This document shows, one piece after another, positions 18,050 to 25,598 of a stretch of DNA of 57,770 nucleotides. Numbering within the stretch: the stretch's first letter is position 1; each line of letters starts with the position of its first letter. Both the position numbers and the translations under genes were made by a program. Source of the DNA: Ruminococcus sp. (lineage in GTDB: Bacteria; Bacillota; Clostridia; Oscillospirales; Ruminococcaceae); assembly GCF_017549005.1 (NCBI RefSeq), contig NZ_JAFYYT010000006.1, positions 1-57,770 of the forward strand, in the 5' to 3' direction. The notes under the pieces are model-generated. The model was given only the letters and a program-made list of their open reading frames with translations. It was not told the origin of the DNA and ran no database searches.

Positions 18050-18078
18050 TTGTAAAAGTGCGGTCAATATGGTATAAT
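18050..18078 (+). promoter_or_regulatory. Promoter upstream of the repeat pair and phosphopantetheinyl transferase gene
   Basis: TTGTAA (18050-18055) and TATAAT (18073-18078) are spaced by 17 bp. The weak -35 box next to the paired palindromes would suit an activated promoter. The transcript would run through both copies of the 113-bp repeat before the coding sequence. Confidence 0.55.
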
Positions 18079-18183
18079 GTTCGTGATACGAACATTATAC
18101 TTTATTTAAAGTCCTTGCAGATACGCAAATCAGAGATTTGCTCCCTGCAATCGGACAATTATATCATAACGCTTCGCTTATAT
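18070..18183. repeat. Structured direct repeat, copy 1
   Basis: This is the first of two adjacent copies with a period of 113 bp. It holds three stem-loops in order: ATAATGTTCG/CGAACATTAT, a nested hairpin (GTCC, TTGCAG, GCAAATC pairing with GATTTGC, CTGCAA, GGAC), and ATATCATA/TATATGAT around an AACGCTTCGCT loop. There is no open reading frame of note. Confidence 0.75.
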
Positions 18184-18294
18184 GATATAATGTTCGTGAT
18201 ACGAACATTATATTTTATTTAAAAGTCCTTGCAGATATGAAATCAGAGATTTGCTCCCTGCAATCGGACAATTATACAATAACGCTTCGCTTAT
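18184..18294. repeat. Structured direct repeat, copy 2
   Basis: The second copy differs from the first at only a few positions. The inner stem GCAAATC has become GAAATC, and ATATCATAAC has become ATACAATAAC, so its hairpins are weaker. It also brings a second TATAAT (18186-18191). It ends about 20 bp before the phosphopantetheinyl transferase start. Confidence 0.75.
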
Positions 18295-18315
18295 GCATAT
18301 GATGAGGTGATAAAT

Positions 18316-18849
18316 ATGCTTATGATCTCCATAAAGGACATGGACAAGCGGGAACTCCACAGCCACGCACACAGGCTGCTTAGGGAGTGCCTCCGCCCGT
18401 TCGGGATAGACTATACCGAGGAAACTCCCGTAATAAAGGGAAAAATGGGGAAGCCCTCCCTCGCTTCGCGCTCTGATATACATTACAACATATCCCATGC
18501 CGACGGAATAGCCGCCTGCATAGTTTCGGACTTCGAGTGCGGTATCGACTGCGAAAGGGTGAGGGAGCACCGACCTAATGTGATGAAAAGGGCTTTTTCG
18601 GAAAAGGAGCGGGAAATGGTGGAAAAAGCCCCCGAGGATATGAAAGACCAGCTTTTTTTCAGGCTCTGGACATTGAAAGAGGCTTATGTAAAGGCTATCG
18701 GCACGGGTATCTCCTATCCGCTGAATACTGCGGAGTTCGGCTTTTCTGACGGTGGGATAACAACGAACGTGCAGGGCTGCCGTTTCAGGCAGTATATAGC
18801 CTGCGGTGGTAAATTCGTGATATCTGTCTGCGAGATAACGGACAAGTGA
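18316..18849 (+). CDS. 4'-phosphopantetheinyl transferase (Sfp type)
   Basis: The 177-residue product has the Sfp/AcpT core: HYNISHADGIAACIV, the metal-binding GIDCERVREH, and WTLKEAYVKAIGTGISYPL. It transfers the phosphopantetheine arm of CoA to a serine of carrier proteins. No carrier protein or nonribosomal synthetase gene lies in the window, so its target is unknown; it might serve fatty acid ACP or a remote biosynthetic cluster. The ATG at 18316 follows GAGGTG at 6 nt. It is preceded by the duplicated structured repeat and the operator-like pair, which suggests regulated expression. Confidence 0.9.
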   Translation: MLMISIKDMDKRELHSHAHRLLRECLRPFGIDYTEETPVIKGKMGKPSLASRSDIHYNISHADGIAACIVSDFECGIDCERVREHRPNVMKRAFSEKEREMVEKAPEDMKDQLFFRLWTLKEAYVKAIGTGISYPLNTAEFGFSDGGITTNVQGCRFRQYIACGGKFVISVCEITDK

Positions 18850-18981
18850 GGAAAATGCCGGACAGACATGTTTTTGTGGAACTTCGGCGTAAAATGACAT
18901 TTTTCTTAGTGTTATGGCTGTGCAATATTCATAAAATCAACAGTGAAATTCGTTCAAATCGGGAAAAATATGAGATTTCGC

Positions 18982-19010
18982 TTGCATTGCCGCAGTATTT
19001 AGGTTATAAT
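18982..19010 (+). promoter_or_regulatory. Promoter of the IreB-family gene
   Basis: TTGCAT (18982-18987) and a perfect TATAAT (19005-19010) are spaced by 17 bp, about 75 bp before the start codon at 19084. The 230-bp region between the transferase gene and this gene holds no convincing gene. Confidence 0.65.
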
Positions 19011-19083
19011 ATTAATACAAGCTTCTTGTTTGATCCGTTAGCGTTCCATCAGAAGTATTCCACAACAGCGGGAGGCTGATACT

Positions 19084-19329
19084 ATGTTTGATAAAACCAT
19101 GACTTTTTCTGTTAATGAGGACAGAGAGGCAGAACTCAAGAAAAATCTCACTATCATTTACGACGCGCTTACGCAGAAGGGCTACAACCCCGTTAATCAG
19201 ATAGTAGGATATATACTTTCCGAAGACCCTACATACATTACGACATACAACAACGCAAGAAGCCTTATCCGTCACATCGACCGTGACGAACTTTTACAGG
19301 TACTTGTGAGGTCTTATCTCAACGCATAA
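19084..19329 (+). CDS. ireB: IreB family regulatory phosphoprotein (UPF0297)
   Basis: The 81-residue product matches the IreB/YrzL family over its whole length, with the signatures [19 protein letters not shown] and [16 protein letters not shown]. In Enterococcus IreB is a small dimeric protein phosphorylated by the PASTA kinase IreK, acting as a negative regulator of cephalosporin resistance. In many Firmicutes it precedes the Holliday junction resolvase gene yqgF; that gene is not found here. Thr residues near the N terminus (KTMTFSVN) match the phosphorylated region of the family. GGGAGG precedes the ATG, and a terminator follows, so the gene is a single unit. Confidence 0.9.
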   Translation: MFDKTMTFSVNEDREAELKKNLTIIYDALTQKGYNPVNQIVGYILSEDPTYITTYNNARSLIRHIDRDELLQVLVRSYLNA

Positions 19330-19333
19330 TGAA

Positions 19334-19363
19334 AAGGCGGTCTTTATGACCGCCTTGGTTTTT
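19334..19363 (+). terminator. Terminator of the IreB-family gene
   Basis: AAGGCGGTC and GACCGCCTT form a 9-bp stem around a 5-nt loop, followed by GGTTTTTA. It lies just after the stop at 19329 and just before the ribosome-binding site of the next gene. Confidence 0.85.
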
Positions 19364-19377
19364 ATAAGGAGCATATT

Positions 19378-20151
19378 ATGGTTCATACAGAGGAAAAGCT
19401 GAAAGAAACAGCCTGTGAGCTTGAGCGCTTGACGGAAGAATACTCAGATTACTACAGGGTAAGAGACAATATCGGTCTGGAAAGTATTGATGAAAAAATA
19501 TGGAGCAAGGGCTATATTGAGCCGTTCAGCTGTGATTATATCACCGATATGTTCGATAATACAGTTGATATGAGAAAGCTTATGAAAGCACCAAGGAAAA
19601 AGGAATATTTAGCCATGCATTATATGTGTGATGAACTGCCTGTTTATTCGGTTTATTACAAAAAAGACGACGAAATTTTCAGGGAAAAGCTGTATATCAA
19701 TTCGTCGGAAAGACGGATAGAGCTGCTTTTCAGCTGTCCGCAGCATATACTCCTGCAGCTTTCTCTGACAGTTTTTGACGAAAAAGGCAGACCGGCGGAG
19801 TACAGCAGTATAGAAATAAACTCCAAAGGCTTGAAGATGATAAACAGCGTGGTTTACACCTATGAGGGCGACCGAATAGTGAAAGCGGACACTATCCGTG
19901 ATTTCAATCCCGAAACAGATATAGTTATGTACGATGACGAGGCTTTTGACCCCGAATACCGTTTACAGTCAAAATACATGAATCCGCCCGATGTGAGCGA
20001 TTATGACTTCCATTACACGGATAACGCTGCTGAGACATTTACGCGCACCGATTATGAGTACACAAGAGTGCACAAGAATACATGGAAGCTTCGCAGAGGC
20101 ATTGTCAAAAGATATACCGAATGCGGTATAAAATGGTTCGGAGAGCAGTAA
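19378..20151 (+). CDS. Unrecognised 257-residue protein
   Basis: The product is soluble and acidic, with no signal peptide, membrane segment or known motif. It begins with a helical stretch (EEKLKETACELERLTEEY), then a mixed region, and the final third is rich in Asp, Tyr and Thr (YDFHYTDNAAETFTR). The ATG follows AAGGAG at 7 nt and the gene ends in a strong terminator, so expression as a single gene is likely. In style it resembles the three unrecognised genes at 3.2-4.9 kb, but no shared motif is visible. It may respond to or bind another protein; nothing more can be said. Confidence 0.6.
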   Translation: MVHTEEKLKETACELERLTEEYSDYYRVRDNIGLESIDEKIWSKGYIEPFSCDYITDMFDNTVDMRKLMKAPRKKEYLAMHYMCDELPVYSVYYKKDDEIFREKLYINSSERRIELLFSCPQHILLQLSLTVFDEKGRPAEYSSIEINSKGLKMINSVVYTYEGDRIVKADTIRDFNPETDIVMYDDEAFDPEYRLQSKYMNPPDVSDYDFHYTDNAAETFTRTDYEYTRVHKNTWKLRRGIVKRYTECGIKWFGEQ

Positions 20152-20177
20152 AGGCGGTATATTACCGCCTTTTTTTA
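20150..20177. terminator. Terminator between converging genes
   Basis: AAAGGCGGTA and TACCGCCTTT pair around a short TAT loop, followed by a run of seven T. It overlaps the stop codons of both converging genes. Confidence 0.88.
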
Positions 20178-20963
20178 TACATAGGGGAGTTCCTGATACT
20201 TTTTGTATGCAATCCAGCCTACAGCGGCTGCAAAAACAATATCGAGGATCACGACTCCCTCCGTCGGTATGAGCCCGATATGCTCGAAATATGGCAGTAT
20301 ATCGGCAAGGGTATGAAGTCCGACCGCCAGCAGGAACAGCTTTTTCCAGTCAAACTGCTGCAAAGCCGCAAATACCAATACAGACAGTGCTATATGGAGG
20401 GCAGTTCCCGAAACAGCGCCGAGAGTGACGAAAAGACTGTGGAAAAAGCCGTTTCCGGCAAGGGAAGCGATACCCTCAACGACATTCTGGGCTTCTTCCT
20501 TGGGAAGTCCCTTTGTAAAAGCTTCGATACCAAGGCTTTTGGCGGTGGAAAGGTAGGAAACGTACTGAAAAGACGATATGCCTATGACCGTTATGCTCTC
20601 AAAGCCGTCGTGACCTATGCCGTGCATGACAGAAACGCTTCGGGAAGTCCTGTTTTTCAGTGGGTACCTGAAGCAGAGCAGACGCGCCGTTTCCTCAAGT
20701 ATTCCCGATATCAGCGCATTTGTCAGGTAAAATGCAAAGGGGCTCTGCCGCAGGGGGCTTGATTTCCCCAGAAGCATGGCGCGCAGGAGTATCCTCACGG
20801 TCGCGGCACAGAAAAAGCCGAAAGCTCCCACAAACGCTGCAAAGTACTTTTCATCGGTGGTACGCTTCCATATAACGGCAAGGACAAACGGCAGAAGTAC
20901 GGAAACTACGCCTGTTATCCCATAGCCGAGAATAGTTGAGCCGCTTATATTGATACTGTCCAT
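20175..20963 (-). CDS. YhfC-type intramembrane protease
   Basis: The 262-residue product is a polytopic membrane protein with about seven hydrophobic segments. It matches the YhfC (DUF2324) glutamic-type intramembrane protease family. The motif SGILEETARLL contains the two catalytic Glu of the CAAX/PrsW-like superfamily, and GIGHDGFESI provides the conserved His/Glu pair. Start at 20963 follows GAAGGAG. The substrate is unknown; relatives cut membrane proteins such as anti-sigma factors. It lies directly downstream of a GH25 lysozyme gene on the same strand, separated by a hairpin, so the two may be co-expressed. Confidence 0.8.
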   Translation of the reverse strand: MDSINISGSTILGYGITGVVSVLLPFVLAVIWKRTTDEKYFAAFVGAFGFFCAATVRILLRAMLLGKSSPLRQSPFAFYLTNALISGILEETARLLCFRYPLKNRTSRSVSVMHGIGHDGFESITVIGISSFQYVSYLSTAKSLGIEAFTKGLPKEEAQNVVEGIASLAGNGFFHSLFVTLGAVSGTALHIALSVLVFAALQQFDWKKLFLLAVGLHTLADILPYFEHIGLIPTEGVVILDIVFAAAVGWIAYKKYQELPYV

Positions 20964-20980
20964 AGTTTCTCCTTCAGTTA

Positions 20981-21023
20981 AGCCCTCAGACCTTGCAGCG
21001 CGGACGCTCGGGATCTGAGGGCT
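20981..21023 (-). terminator. Hairpin between the lysozyme and YhfC genes
   Basis: AGCCCTCAGA (20981-20990) and TCTGAGGGCT (21014-21023) form a perfect 10-bp stem around a 23-nt loop. The ribosome-binding site for the YhfC gene lies just past it. No good T run follows on the reverse strand, so it may be a weak attenuator or an mRNA stabiliser. Confidence 0.4.
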
Positions 21024-21039
21024 TTTAATCTGTTTTTTA

Positions 21040-21987
21040 TCAGTATGGCTTGAAGCAGATGTTGAGGTCGACATCGCCGCCGATACCGGGTATCCTGCCT
21101 GTGTTGGAGTACTGCCATATCCTGAAATCATAGTAGTATATGGGCTTTTCATCGTATTCCGCAAGCCAGAAATCATAGTCCTTTACACGGGGAAGATCGA
21201 GCTTGTGCATAGCAGTTTCCCTGTTCTGATATATCATCGGCGTATATCCCGAGTCCTTGACTCTTTCGCAGAAAGCCACACAGCAGTCTGCAAGAGCTTC
21301 AACGCTTACACTGTCGGTACGTGCGGCGTCGTGGACTATCTCCCAGTCGTAAACAACGGGATATGTTATATCGTATGGCGCGAGAGCGTCGATAACGTGG
21401 TCGGCTTCCTCGACAGCTTCGTCAGCGTTCGTTGCCTGCGAGTAGAAGTAAGCTCCCACCTTTATTCCTGCTGCCTGAGCGCCCTCGATATTGCGCTGGA
21501 AAGCGCTGTCGTATGTAATAATGCCGTCACCGTAGGTACGGTAGCCTATGCGTATGAATGCGAAGTCGATACCGGCCTGCTTTACCTGAGTCCAGTCAAT
21601 ATCGCCCTGAAACTCCGAAACGTCTACACCGATCGTGGAAACGTTCTCGCCGTTTTCGGAGTAGAAAGCGTAGCCGTTCCGCATGGTGATATTATCGGTG
21701 CTGATAGTGCTTGCAGGAACGTCTGCATAAACAGGCACGAAGATCTCGCCGTATGTACTGTCATGCATGAGTATCTTCTTTCCGTCCAGCTGATAGAAGG
21801 CTTCTTCCTTTTCGATAACGGCTCTCTGACGGACCTGAGGCTTGTCGGAGTTTGCATTTGCAGGGACAGCCTCGGCTCTTCCTCGGATAAGAGTTGCCCA
21901 TATCAGGGCTATGAAGAGAAGAAAGATAATAACAGCTTCAAGGATAGCGATACTCTTGAATTTTATTCGTTTTTTGTTGTCTGCCAT
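21040..21987 (-). CDS. GH25 lysozyme-like muramidase with N-terminal membrane anchor
   Basis: The 315-residue product has one N-terminal membrane segment (about residues 11-28), a beta-rich region of about 80 residues, then a GH25 domain to the end. Catalytic-site segments are visible: GVDVSEFQGDIDW with its Asp at the first strand, and YPVVYDWEI with the Asp/Glu pair. QYSNTGRIPGIGGDVDLN is the typical last strand. GH25 enzymes cut the MurNAc-GlcNAc bond. It may act on the cell's own wall, or on other bacteria. The anchored form favours wall turnover. Confidence 0.9.
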   Translation of the reverse strand: MADNKKRIKFKSIAILEAVIIFLLFIALIWATLIRGRAEAVPANANSDKPQVRQRAVIEKEEAFYQLDGKKILMHDSTYGEIFVPVYADVPASTISTDNITMRNGYAFYSENGENVSTIGVDVSEFQGDIDWTQVKQAGIDFAFIRIGYRTYGDGIITYDSAFQRNIEGAQAAGIKVGAYFYSQATNADEAVEEADHVIDALAPYDITYPVVYDWEIVHDAARTDSVSVEALADCCVAFCERVKDSGYTPMIYQNRETAMHKLDLPRVKDYDFWLAEYDEKPIYYYDFRIWQYSNTGRIPGIGGDVDLNICFKPY

Positions 21988-22127
21988 TGTTTCCTCCAGA
22001 TTTTCTGATTTTTTGTCTGTAAGTATATGATATCATATTTTTCGCTCTTTGTAAACCATTATTTGCAGGAAAAAATAACAGTTTTGTCACATTAGCGTCT
22101 TTTCACTCAGATTTCAGAAAACTTTCA

Positions 22128-22156
22128 TTGACAAGTGCGGAATGATAGTATAAAAT
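22128..22156 (+). promoter_or_regulatory. Promoter of the TSCPD gene
   Basis: A perfect TTGACA (22128-22133) is followed after 17 bp by TAAAAT (22151-22156); an overlapping TATAAA lies at 15 bp. The start codon is 43 bp further on. Confidence 0.65.
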
Positions 22157-22198
22157 CTTATTATAAGGATAAAACCAAAGCAGAAAGGAAGAATACAT

Positions 22199-22459
22199 AT
22201 GAAGTATACATACAAGACAAAAATGGTCTGTTCACAGGAGATAAGCTTTGATATCAACGGCGATGTTATAACGAATATCGCTTTCGTAGGCGGCTGCAAC
22301 GGCAACCTCAAGGCTATATCAAAGGTGCTTGACGGCTGGACCGTGGAGCAGATAGAGGCAAAGCTCAAGGGCAATACCTGCGGAGTACGTCCCACTTCCT
22401 GTGCCGATCAGCTGTGTATCGCTGTCCGCAAGGCTTATGAAGAGCAGAAGAACTCGTAA
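22199..22459 (+). CDS. TSCPD domain protein
   Basis: The 86-residue product matches the small stand-alone TSCPD proteins of Firmicutes (TIGR03905 type). The name-giving pattern appears as RPTSCADQL near the C terminus, together with FVGGCNGNLKAISK and GNTCGV. Three conserved Cys suggest metal binding. TSCPD is also the zinc-binding C-terminal module of class II ribonucleotide reductases, but no reductase gene is nearby. The function of the stand-alone form is unknown to me. Its own promoter, an AAAGGAAG ribosome-binding site and a terminator define a single-gene unit. Confidence 0.88.
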   Translation: MKYTYKTKMVCSQEISFDINGDVITNIAFVGGCNGNLKAISKVLDGWTVEQIEAKLKGNTCGVRPTSCADQLCIAVRKAYEEQKNS

Positions 22460-22477
22460 AACATGATATATACCCAT

Positions 22478-22506
22478 AAAGGCGCACATTTTTGTGCGCC
22501 TTTTTT
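22478..22506 (+). terminator. Terminator of the TSCPD gene
   Basis: AAAGGCGCACA and TGTGCGCCTTT form an 11-bp stem followed by a T run. Confidence 0.9.
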
Positions 22507-22569
22507 GGAACCTTTTTGCTTTTTGATTACAATATACAGCAGAAGATAGATAAATTGGAGGTGCACCGA

Positions 22570-23103
22570 ATGACAGAGATTCAGTTTGAAAAACTGCTGG
22601 AACTGTATGGAGATTCTATCTTTGGCTTCTGCTGTCATCTTACAGGCGAAAGGAGCTCCGCTGAGGACCTTTATCACGATTCTGTTATGAAAGCTATAAC
22701 ACTGCTTGCAAGAATGGAATGTGAGGGTATGACCGTGAATGAGCTGAAGAAAGCGCGTAATTACGTAATAGGCATAGCCGTGCGGCTCAACAGGAACCGT
22801 CGGCGCAGAAAAAATGCAGCTTACTCACTCGATGACGAGAAGTCAGCGGCAGCTGTCAGCTCAGAATGTGACCTGATCGCAGAGACCGAACAAAAGGAAG
22901 TATTATACAATATAAAGGCCATTATCGCCAAATTGCCCGAAAAGCTGCGGATAGTCACGTATATGTTCTATTTTGCGGAAATGAAAGAGGGAGAGATAGC
23001 AAAGCAGCTCCGCATACCGCTCGGAACTGTGAAGAGCCGTCTTAACAGAGCGAGAAAAGCCATAAAAACAGGTCTGGAGGAAAAAGGCTATGAAAGATAT
23101 TGA
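22570..23103 (+). CDS. ECF-type RNA polymerase sigma factor
   Basis: The 177-residue product has the two-domain ECF layout: sigma region 2 at about residues 8-75 (LLELYGDSIFGFCCHLTG, DLYHDSVMKAI) and region 4 at about 115-170, with the helix-turn-helix EGEIAKQLRIPLGTVKSRLNRARKAIK. It would direct RNA polymerase to a small regulon. GGAGGTG at 8 nt fixes the start at 22570 rather than 22492. The next gene overlaps it by 14 bp and encodes a single-span protein, the usual arrangement of a sigma factor with its membrane anti-sigma factor. Confidence 0.9.
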   Translation: MTEIQFEKLLELYGDSIFGFCCHLTGERSSAEDLYHDSVMKAITLLARMECEGMTVNELKKARNYVIGIAVRLNRNRRRRKNAAYSLDDEKSAAAVSSECDLIAETEQKEVLYNIKAIIAKLPEKLRIVTYMFYFAEMKEGEIAKQLRIPLGTVKSRLNRARKAIKTGLEEKGYERY

Positions 23104-23683
23104 TCTGCTTGTACAATATGCCCTTAAAAATGAAGAAAAAGCTCCTCAGGAGCTAAACGACGACTTTATCAAAGAGTTCAGCGAAAGGAGAGTTTCACGC
23201 CATATGAAACCAAAATTTGCAGCCGCAGTTGCTGTTCCGCTTATGCTTGCCATTGCAGGTACGGGAGCCTATGCGGTATCAAAAAACGGATATTTCCGTG
23301 ATAAGACCAATGTGTTCGGTACGGTAACAGGGGAGACCTACGAAAATGCCAGTGAAGAGATAGATATTCAGGCAAAATATGATTCCGAAGCATTTGACGT
23401 AAAGGTGGTCTTCAAAGACCCGAATGCCGCACCGTACAAGTACGAAGAAACATTGGATATCGGCAGTTTCACTGTCATAGCTCAGGAAGACGGCTCGGAG
23501 GTAGTCTGCGGAGAGGTCGAGCCCGTTGCGGTAAACGGCGGCACGGCGGAGCTGAAAATACCTGTGGGGGAGCTGAAAAGCGGCAGCTATAGCATATGCA
23601 TAAGCTCGTTCATCGGCGGCAAAAAAGCTGAGCAGCCTCTTGAAATAAAGGGAAACTGGTCATTGGGTATTGATATACCATAA
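23090..23683 (+). CDS. Putative membrane anti-sigma factor
   Basis: The 197-residue product has a cytoplasmic N-terminal part of about 40 residues (KDIDLLVQYALKNEEKAPQEL), one membrane segment (about 42-62, FAAAVAVPLMLAIAGTGAYA) and an outer domain of about 130 residues with a beta-sandwich look. Its start lies within the end of the sigma factor gene, so translation is coupled. By position and topology it should hold the sigma factor inactive until an outside signal is sensed. The outer domain matches nothing I recognise. No zinc-binding anti-sigma HxxxCxxC motif is present. Confidence 0.7.
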   Translation: MKDIDLLVQYALKNEEKAPQELNDDFIKEFSERRVSRHMKPKFAAAVAVPLMLAIAGTGAYAVSKNGYFRDKTNVFGTVTGETYENASEEIDIQAKYDSEAFDVKVVFKDPNAAPYKYEETLDIGSFTVIAQEDGSEVVCGEVEPVAVNGGTAELKIPVGELKSGSYSICISSFIGGKKAEQPLEIKGNWSLGIDIP

Positions 23684-23691
23684 TACGCAGA

Positions 23692-23719
23692 AACGGGAGC
23701 AGAAATGCTCCCGTTTTTT
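23692..23719. terminator. Terminator between converging genes
   Basis: AACGGGAGCA and TGCTCCCGTT pair around a short loop, with a T run on the right and a shorter TTTC stretch for the opposite direction. It serves the sigma/anti-sigma unit and probably the dockerin protein gene. Confidence 0.88.
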
Positions 23720-23735
23720 GTATGTTTCGCTTTTT

Positions 23736-25088
23736 TCAGCCGTCAATGACAGGCTCAAGGCTCTGTATCTTATGGAGGAGGAACTCCTGTATACGCAGAG
23801 CGTCGTTTGTGGTGAGACCCTTGCTTGAGACGTCAACGTCTGCATTTGCAAGTCCCTTATCTGTGATATGCTTGCTGTCAGAGCCGCTAACGCCGTATTT
23901 ATTGGGATTTGCAAGCGACTGCATGATGAGCACGGCGTCGGACATATCTATGATATCGTCGCAGTTTGCGTCGCCGTAAACAGGCTTTTCCTGCATTTCG
24001 GGCGTGGTTGTGGAAGTTGTTGATGAAGTTGTAGTCGTTTCGGAAACAGTGGTGATTGAAGAAGTTGTCGTTGATGAAGATGTTGTTGTAGTTGTTGTCT
24101 CGGCAGTAGTTGTTGTAGTTGTCGTTGTTGTGGTGATGGAAGTAGTTGTTGTAGTTTCAGCCTGCTGTTTTTCCTCTATTGGAGCCATGCTGGGCACACC
24201 GTCGCCCCACCAGTCCCAGCGGTCGGCGGTACGGTATTTATTGATCTTGTCGCCGTTTGCGGAGGTCCATGTGAACACGTTGTCGTAGAGGTGACCCTCA
24301 TAGTAGTAGAACTGTGCCATCGCGCATATCTCATCGGCGTAGGTGGCATATGCGCCGTCGTCCTCAGCCTTTGTGCACCAGCCTGTGTTGAAGCCCTTGA
24401 GGCTGTTTCTTACTACCTGATAGTCGTGCATATCCTGTTCGTCTATGCATATCTCCGCAAAGTGGAGTATCTTTCTGATACCCATGTGATTGGAGATTAT
24501 ACAGTCGTAGAAATTGGATTCCGTAAAGGAATACTGGAACATCTCGGGAACGTTGTCCTCGGGCATGAACTTGGGGTCGCAGTCCTTGAATGCGGTAACA
24601 GCGGTCTGCAGTGTGCCGTATGCATGGGCGGAATTGACTCCCCAGCCGTCCTCGTAGGCGGTCTCATGGTCGGAGCCTATCTTACCCTCGCCGAGAGTGG
24701 ATTCTCTCGAACCAAGTCCGAGGAAGAGAGCGTACATCTTCTCGCGGTCGGTCTGACCGAGACGTGTGGAAATGAGGTCCCAGTGCTCGTCAATCTCCTT
24801 GTAGAGAGCGTATTTTACCTCCTGAACGGTCATTTTGTGGTTTATAGCGCGTATCTCGGCAGTCGAAGCGTCGGCAGGAGTGTTTCTTTCGCCGAAATTC
24901 AGGGGATTGCCAACGCCCTCGGTCTGAACGTCACGGGAAGTATCATGGAGCGGTTCGCAGGTCTCTCCTGCGAAGCACCACTCGTCCGCAGAAGCTGTGA
25001 GCCCGTTTTCGCTGATATTCATGACGTTCACAGAGGTCGCGCAAAGCACTGCCGCTGTGAGAAGTCCGCAGATTTTTGTAATTTTCAT
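23736..25088 (-). CDS. Secreted dockerin protein, GH124-like (lysozyme-fold) catalytic domain
   Basis: The 450-residue product has a signal peptide, a domain at about 35-315, a Thr-rich linker of about 60 residues and a C-terminal dockerin (about 380-450). The catalytic domain contains GLGSRESTLGEGK, with a Glu placed as in lysozyme-like folds, plus WGVNSAHAYGTLQTAV and GFNTGWC. This pattern agrees with family GH124, endoglucanases with a goose-lysozyme-like fold known from cellulosomal clostridia and ruminococci. That assignment is from memory of the family and is not certain; a muramidase-like role is the alternative. The dockerin loops are DANCDDIIDMSD and DVDVSSKGLTTND. GAGGTG at 6 nt fixes the start at 25088. 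Confidence 0.6.
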   Translation of the reverse strand: MKITKICGLLTAAVLCATSVNVMNISENGLTASADEWCFAGETCEPLHDTSRDVQTEGVGNPLNFGERNTPADASTAEIRAINHKMTVQEVKYALYKEIDEHWDLISTRLGQTDREKMYALFLGLGSRESTLGEGKIGSDHETAYEDGWGVNSAHAYGTLQTAVTAFKDCDPKFMPEDNVPEMFQYSFTESNFYDCIISNHMGIRKILHFAEICIDEQDMHDYQVVRNSLKGFNTGWCTKAEDDGAYATYADEICAMAQFYYYEGHLYDNVFTWTSANGDKINKYRTADRWDWWGDGVPSMAPIEEKQQAETTTTTSITTTTTTTTTTAETTTTTTSSSTTTSSITTVSETTTTSSTTSTTTPEMQEKPVYGDANCDDIIDMSDAVLIMQSLANPNKYGVSGSDSKHITDKGLANADVDVSSKGLTTNDALRIQEFLLHKIQSLEPVIDG

Positions 25089-25098
25089 AGTGATCACC

Positions 25099-25440
25099 TC
25101 AGAAGTTGGAGCCGTTCCAGCCCCATTCGTTCGTACTTGTGTATTTTACGTAAACTCTGTCTGACGGGATACCGATATTATCGGTAAGAATGCCTGTGAT
25201 ATGGCTTGTAAGCGTGGTCAGCGCATTTGAAGAAGCGCTGCCGAATATGGAGACCTCTACCATAGCCGCAGGAGCGTCCTCGCCCTTGAACCAAAGGTCG
25301 TAACCGGGCTCGATACCTACCATGAGCCAGCCCTCCGACTTGCCGGGGATAGCTGTGATAGCGCGTCCCATAGCGGATTTGATAGATATTTTCTGCTCGT
25401 CCGAAACAGAAACATTGGTCTTGACGTTGATGAATGGCAT
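25099..25440 (-). CDS. MIF-type tautomerase (macrophage migration inhibitory factor family)
   Basis: The 113-residue product matches the MIF/phenylpyruvate tautomerase family. Pro2, which becomes the catalytic N-terminal proline after Met removal, is present (MPFINVKTNV). The core PGKSEGWLMVGIEPG and the C-terminal VYVKYTSTNEWGWNGSNF are also typical. Such trimeric proteins catalyse keto-enol tautomerisation in vitro; the bacterial role is not settled. The gene lies only 10 bp upstream of the dockerin protein gene on the same strand, so the two are probably co-transcribed, which is an unexpected pairing. GAGGAGG precedes the start. Confidence 0.85.
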   Translation of the reverse strand: MPFINVKTNVSVSDEQKISIKSAMGRAITAIPGKSEGWLMVGIEPGYDLWFKGEDAPAAMVEVSIFGSASSNALTTLTSHITGILTDNIGIPSDRVYVKYTSTNEWGWNGSNF

Positions 25441-25464
25441 AATAAATCCTCCTCATTGTTATTA

Positions 25465-25593
25465 GTTTAGAGTTTCGAGTTAAAAGTTGTTAGTTTTGGA
25501 GTCGCCTGCGGTGACAGGATTTAAAAAATGTGAGCGAAGTGAACACATAAACTCTCAACCCTTAACTTTATTAAAATTCAGCTCTGCTGAATC
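25465..25593. repeat. Dispersed intergenic repeat, copy A
   Basis: An imperfect palindrome begins GTTTAGAGTTTCGAG and ends CTCTCAACCCTTAAC, with a central CGCCTGCGG and a GTGAGCGAAGTGAACACA segment. A small palindrome AATTCAGC-TC-TGCTGAAT follows at 25575-25593. It fills the gap between the tautomerase and methionine gamma-lyase-like genes and resembles copies at 33658 and 51539. Confidence 0.7.
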
Positions 25594-25598
25594 ATAGT

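Noticed and set aside
18076-18213. LexA/SOS-box-like GTTCG...CGAAC palindromes in the 113-bp repeats
   Set aside because: The half-sites are in the opposite order to the Firmicutes LexA box (CGAAC-N4-GTTCG) and the spacer is wrong; they read as hairpin stems.
18070-18294. CRISPR array from the direct repeats
   Set aside because: Only two adjacent copies of a 113-bp unit, no spacers and no cas genes in the window.
18846-19079. 77-codon frame between the transferase and IreB genes
   Set aside because: It contains the promoter of the IreB gene, lacks a ribosome-binding site and has no protein-like features.
24004-24288. Poly-Val frame opposite the Thr linker of the dockerin protein
   Set aside because: It arises only because ACN threonine codons read as valine-rich on the other strand; the same happens at 10690-10935 and 42609-42863.
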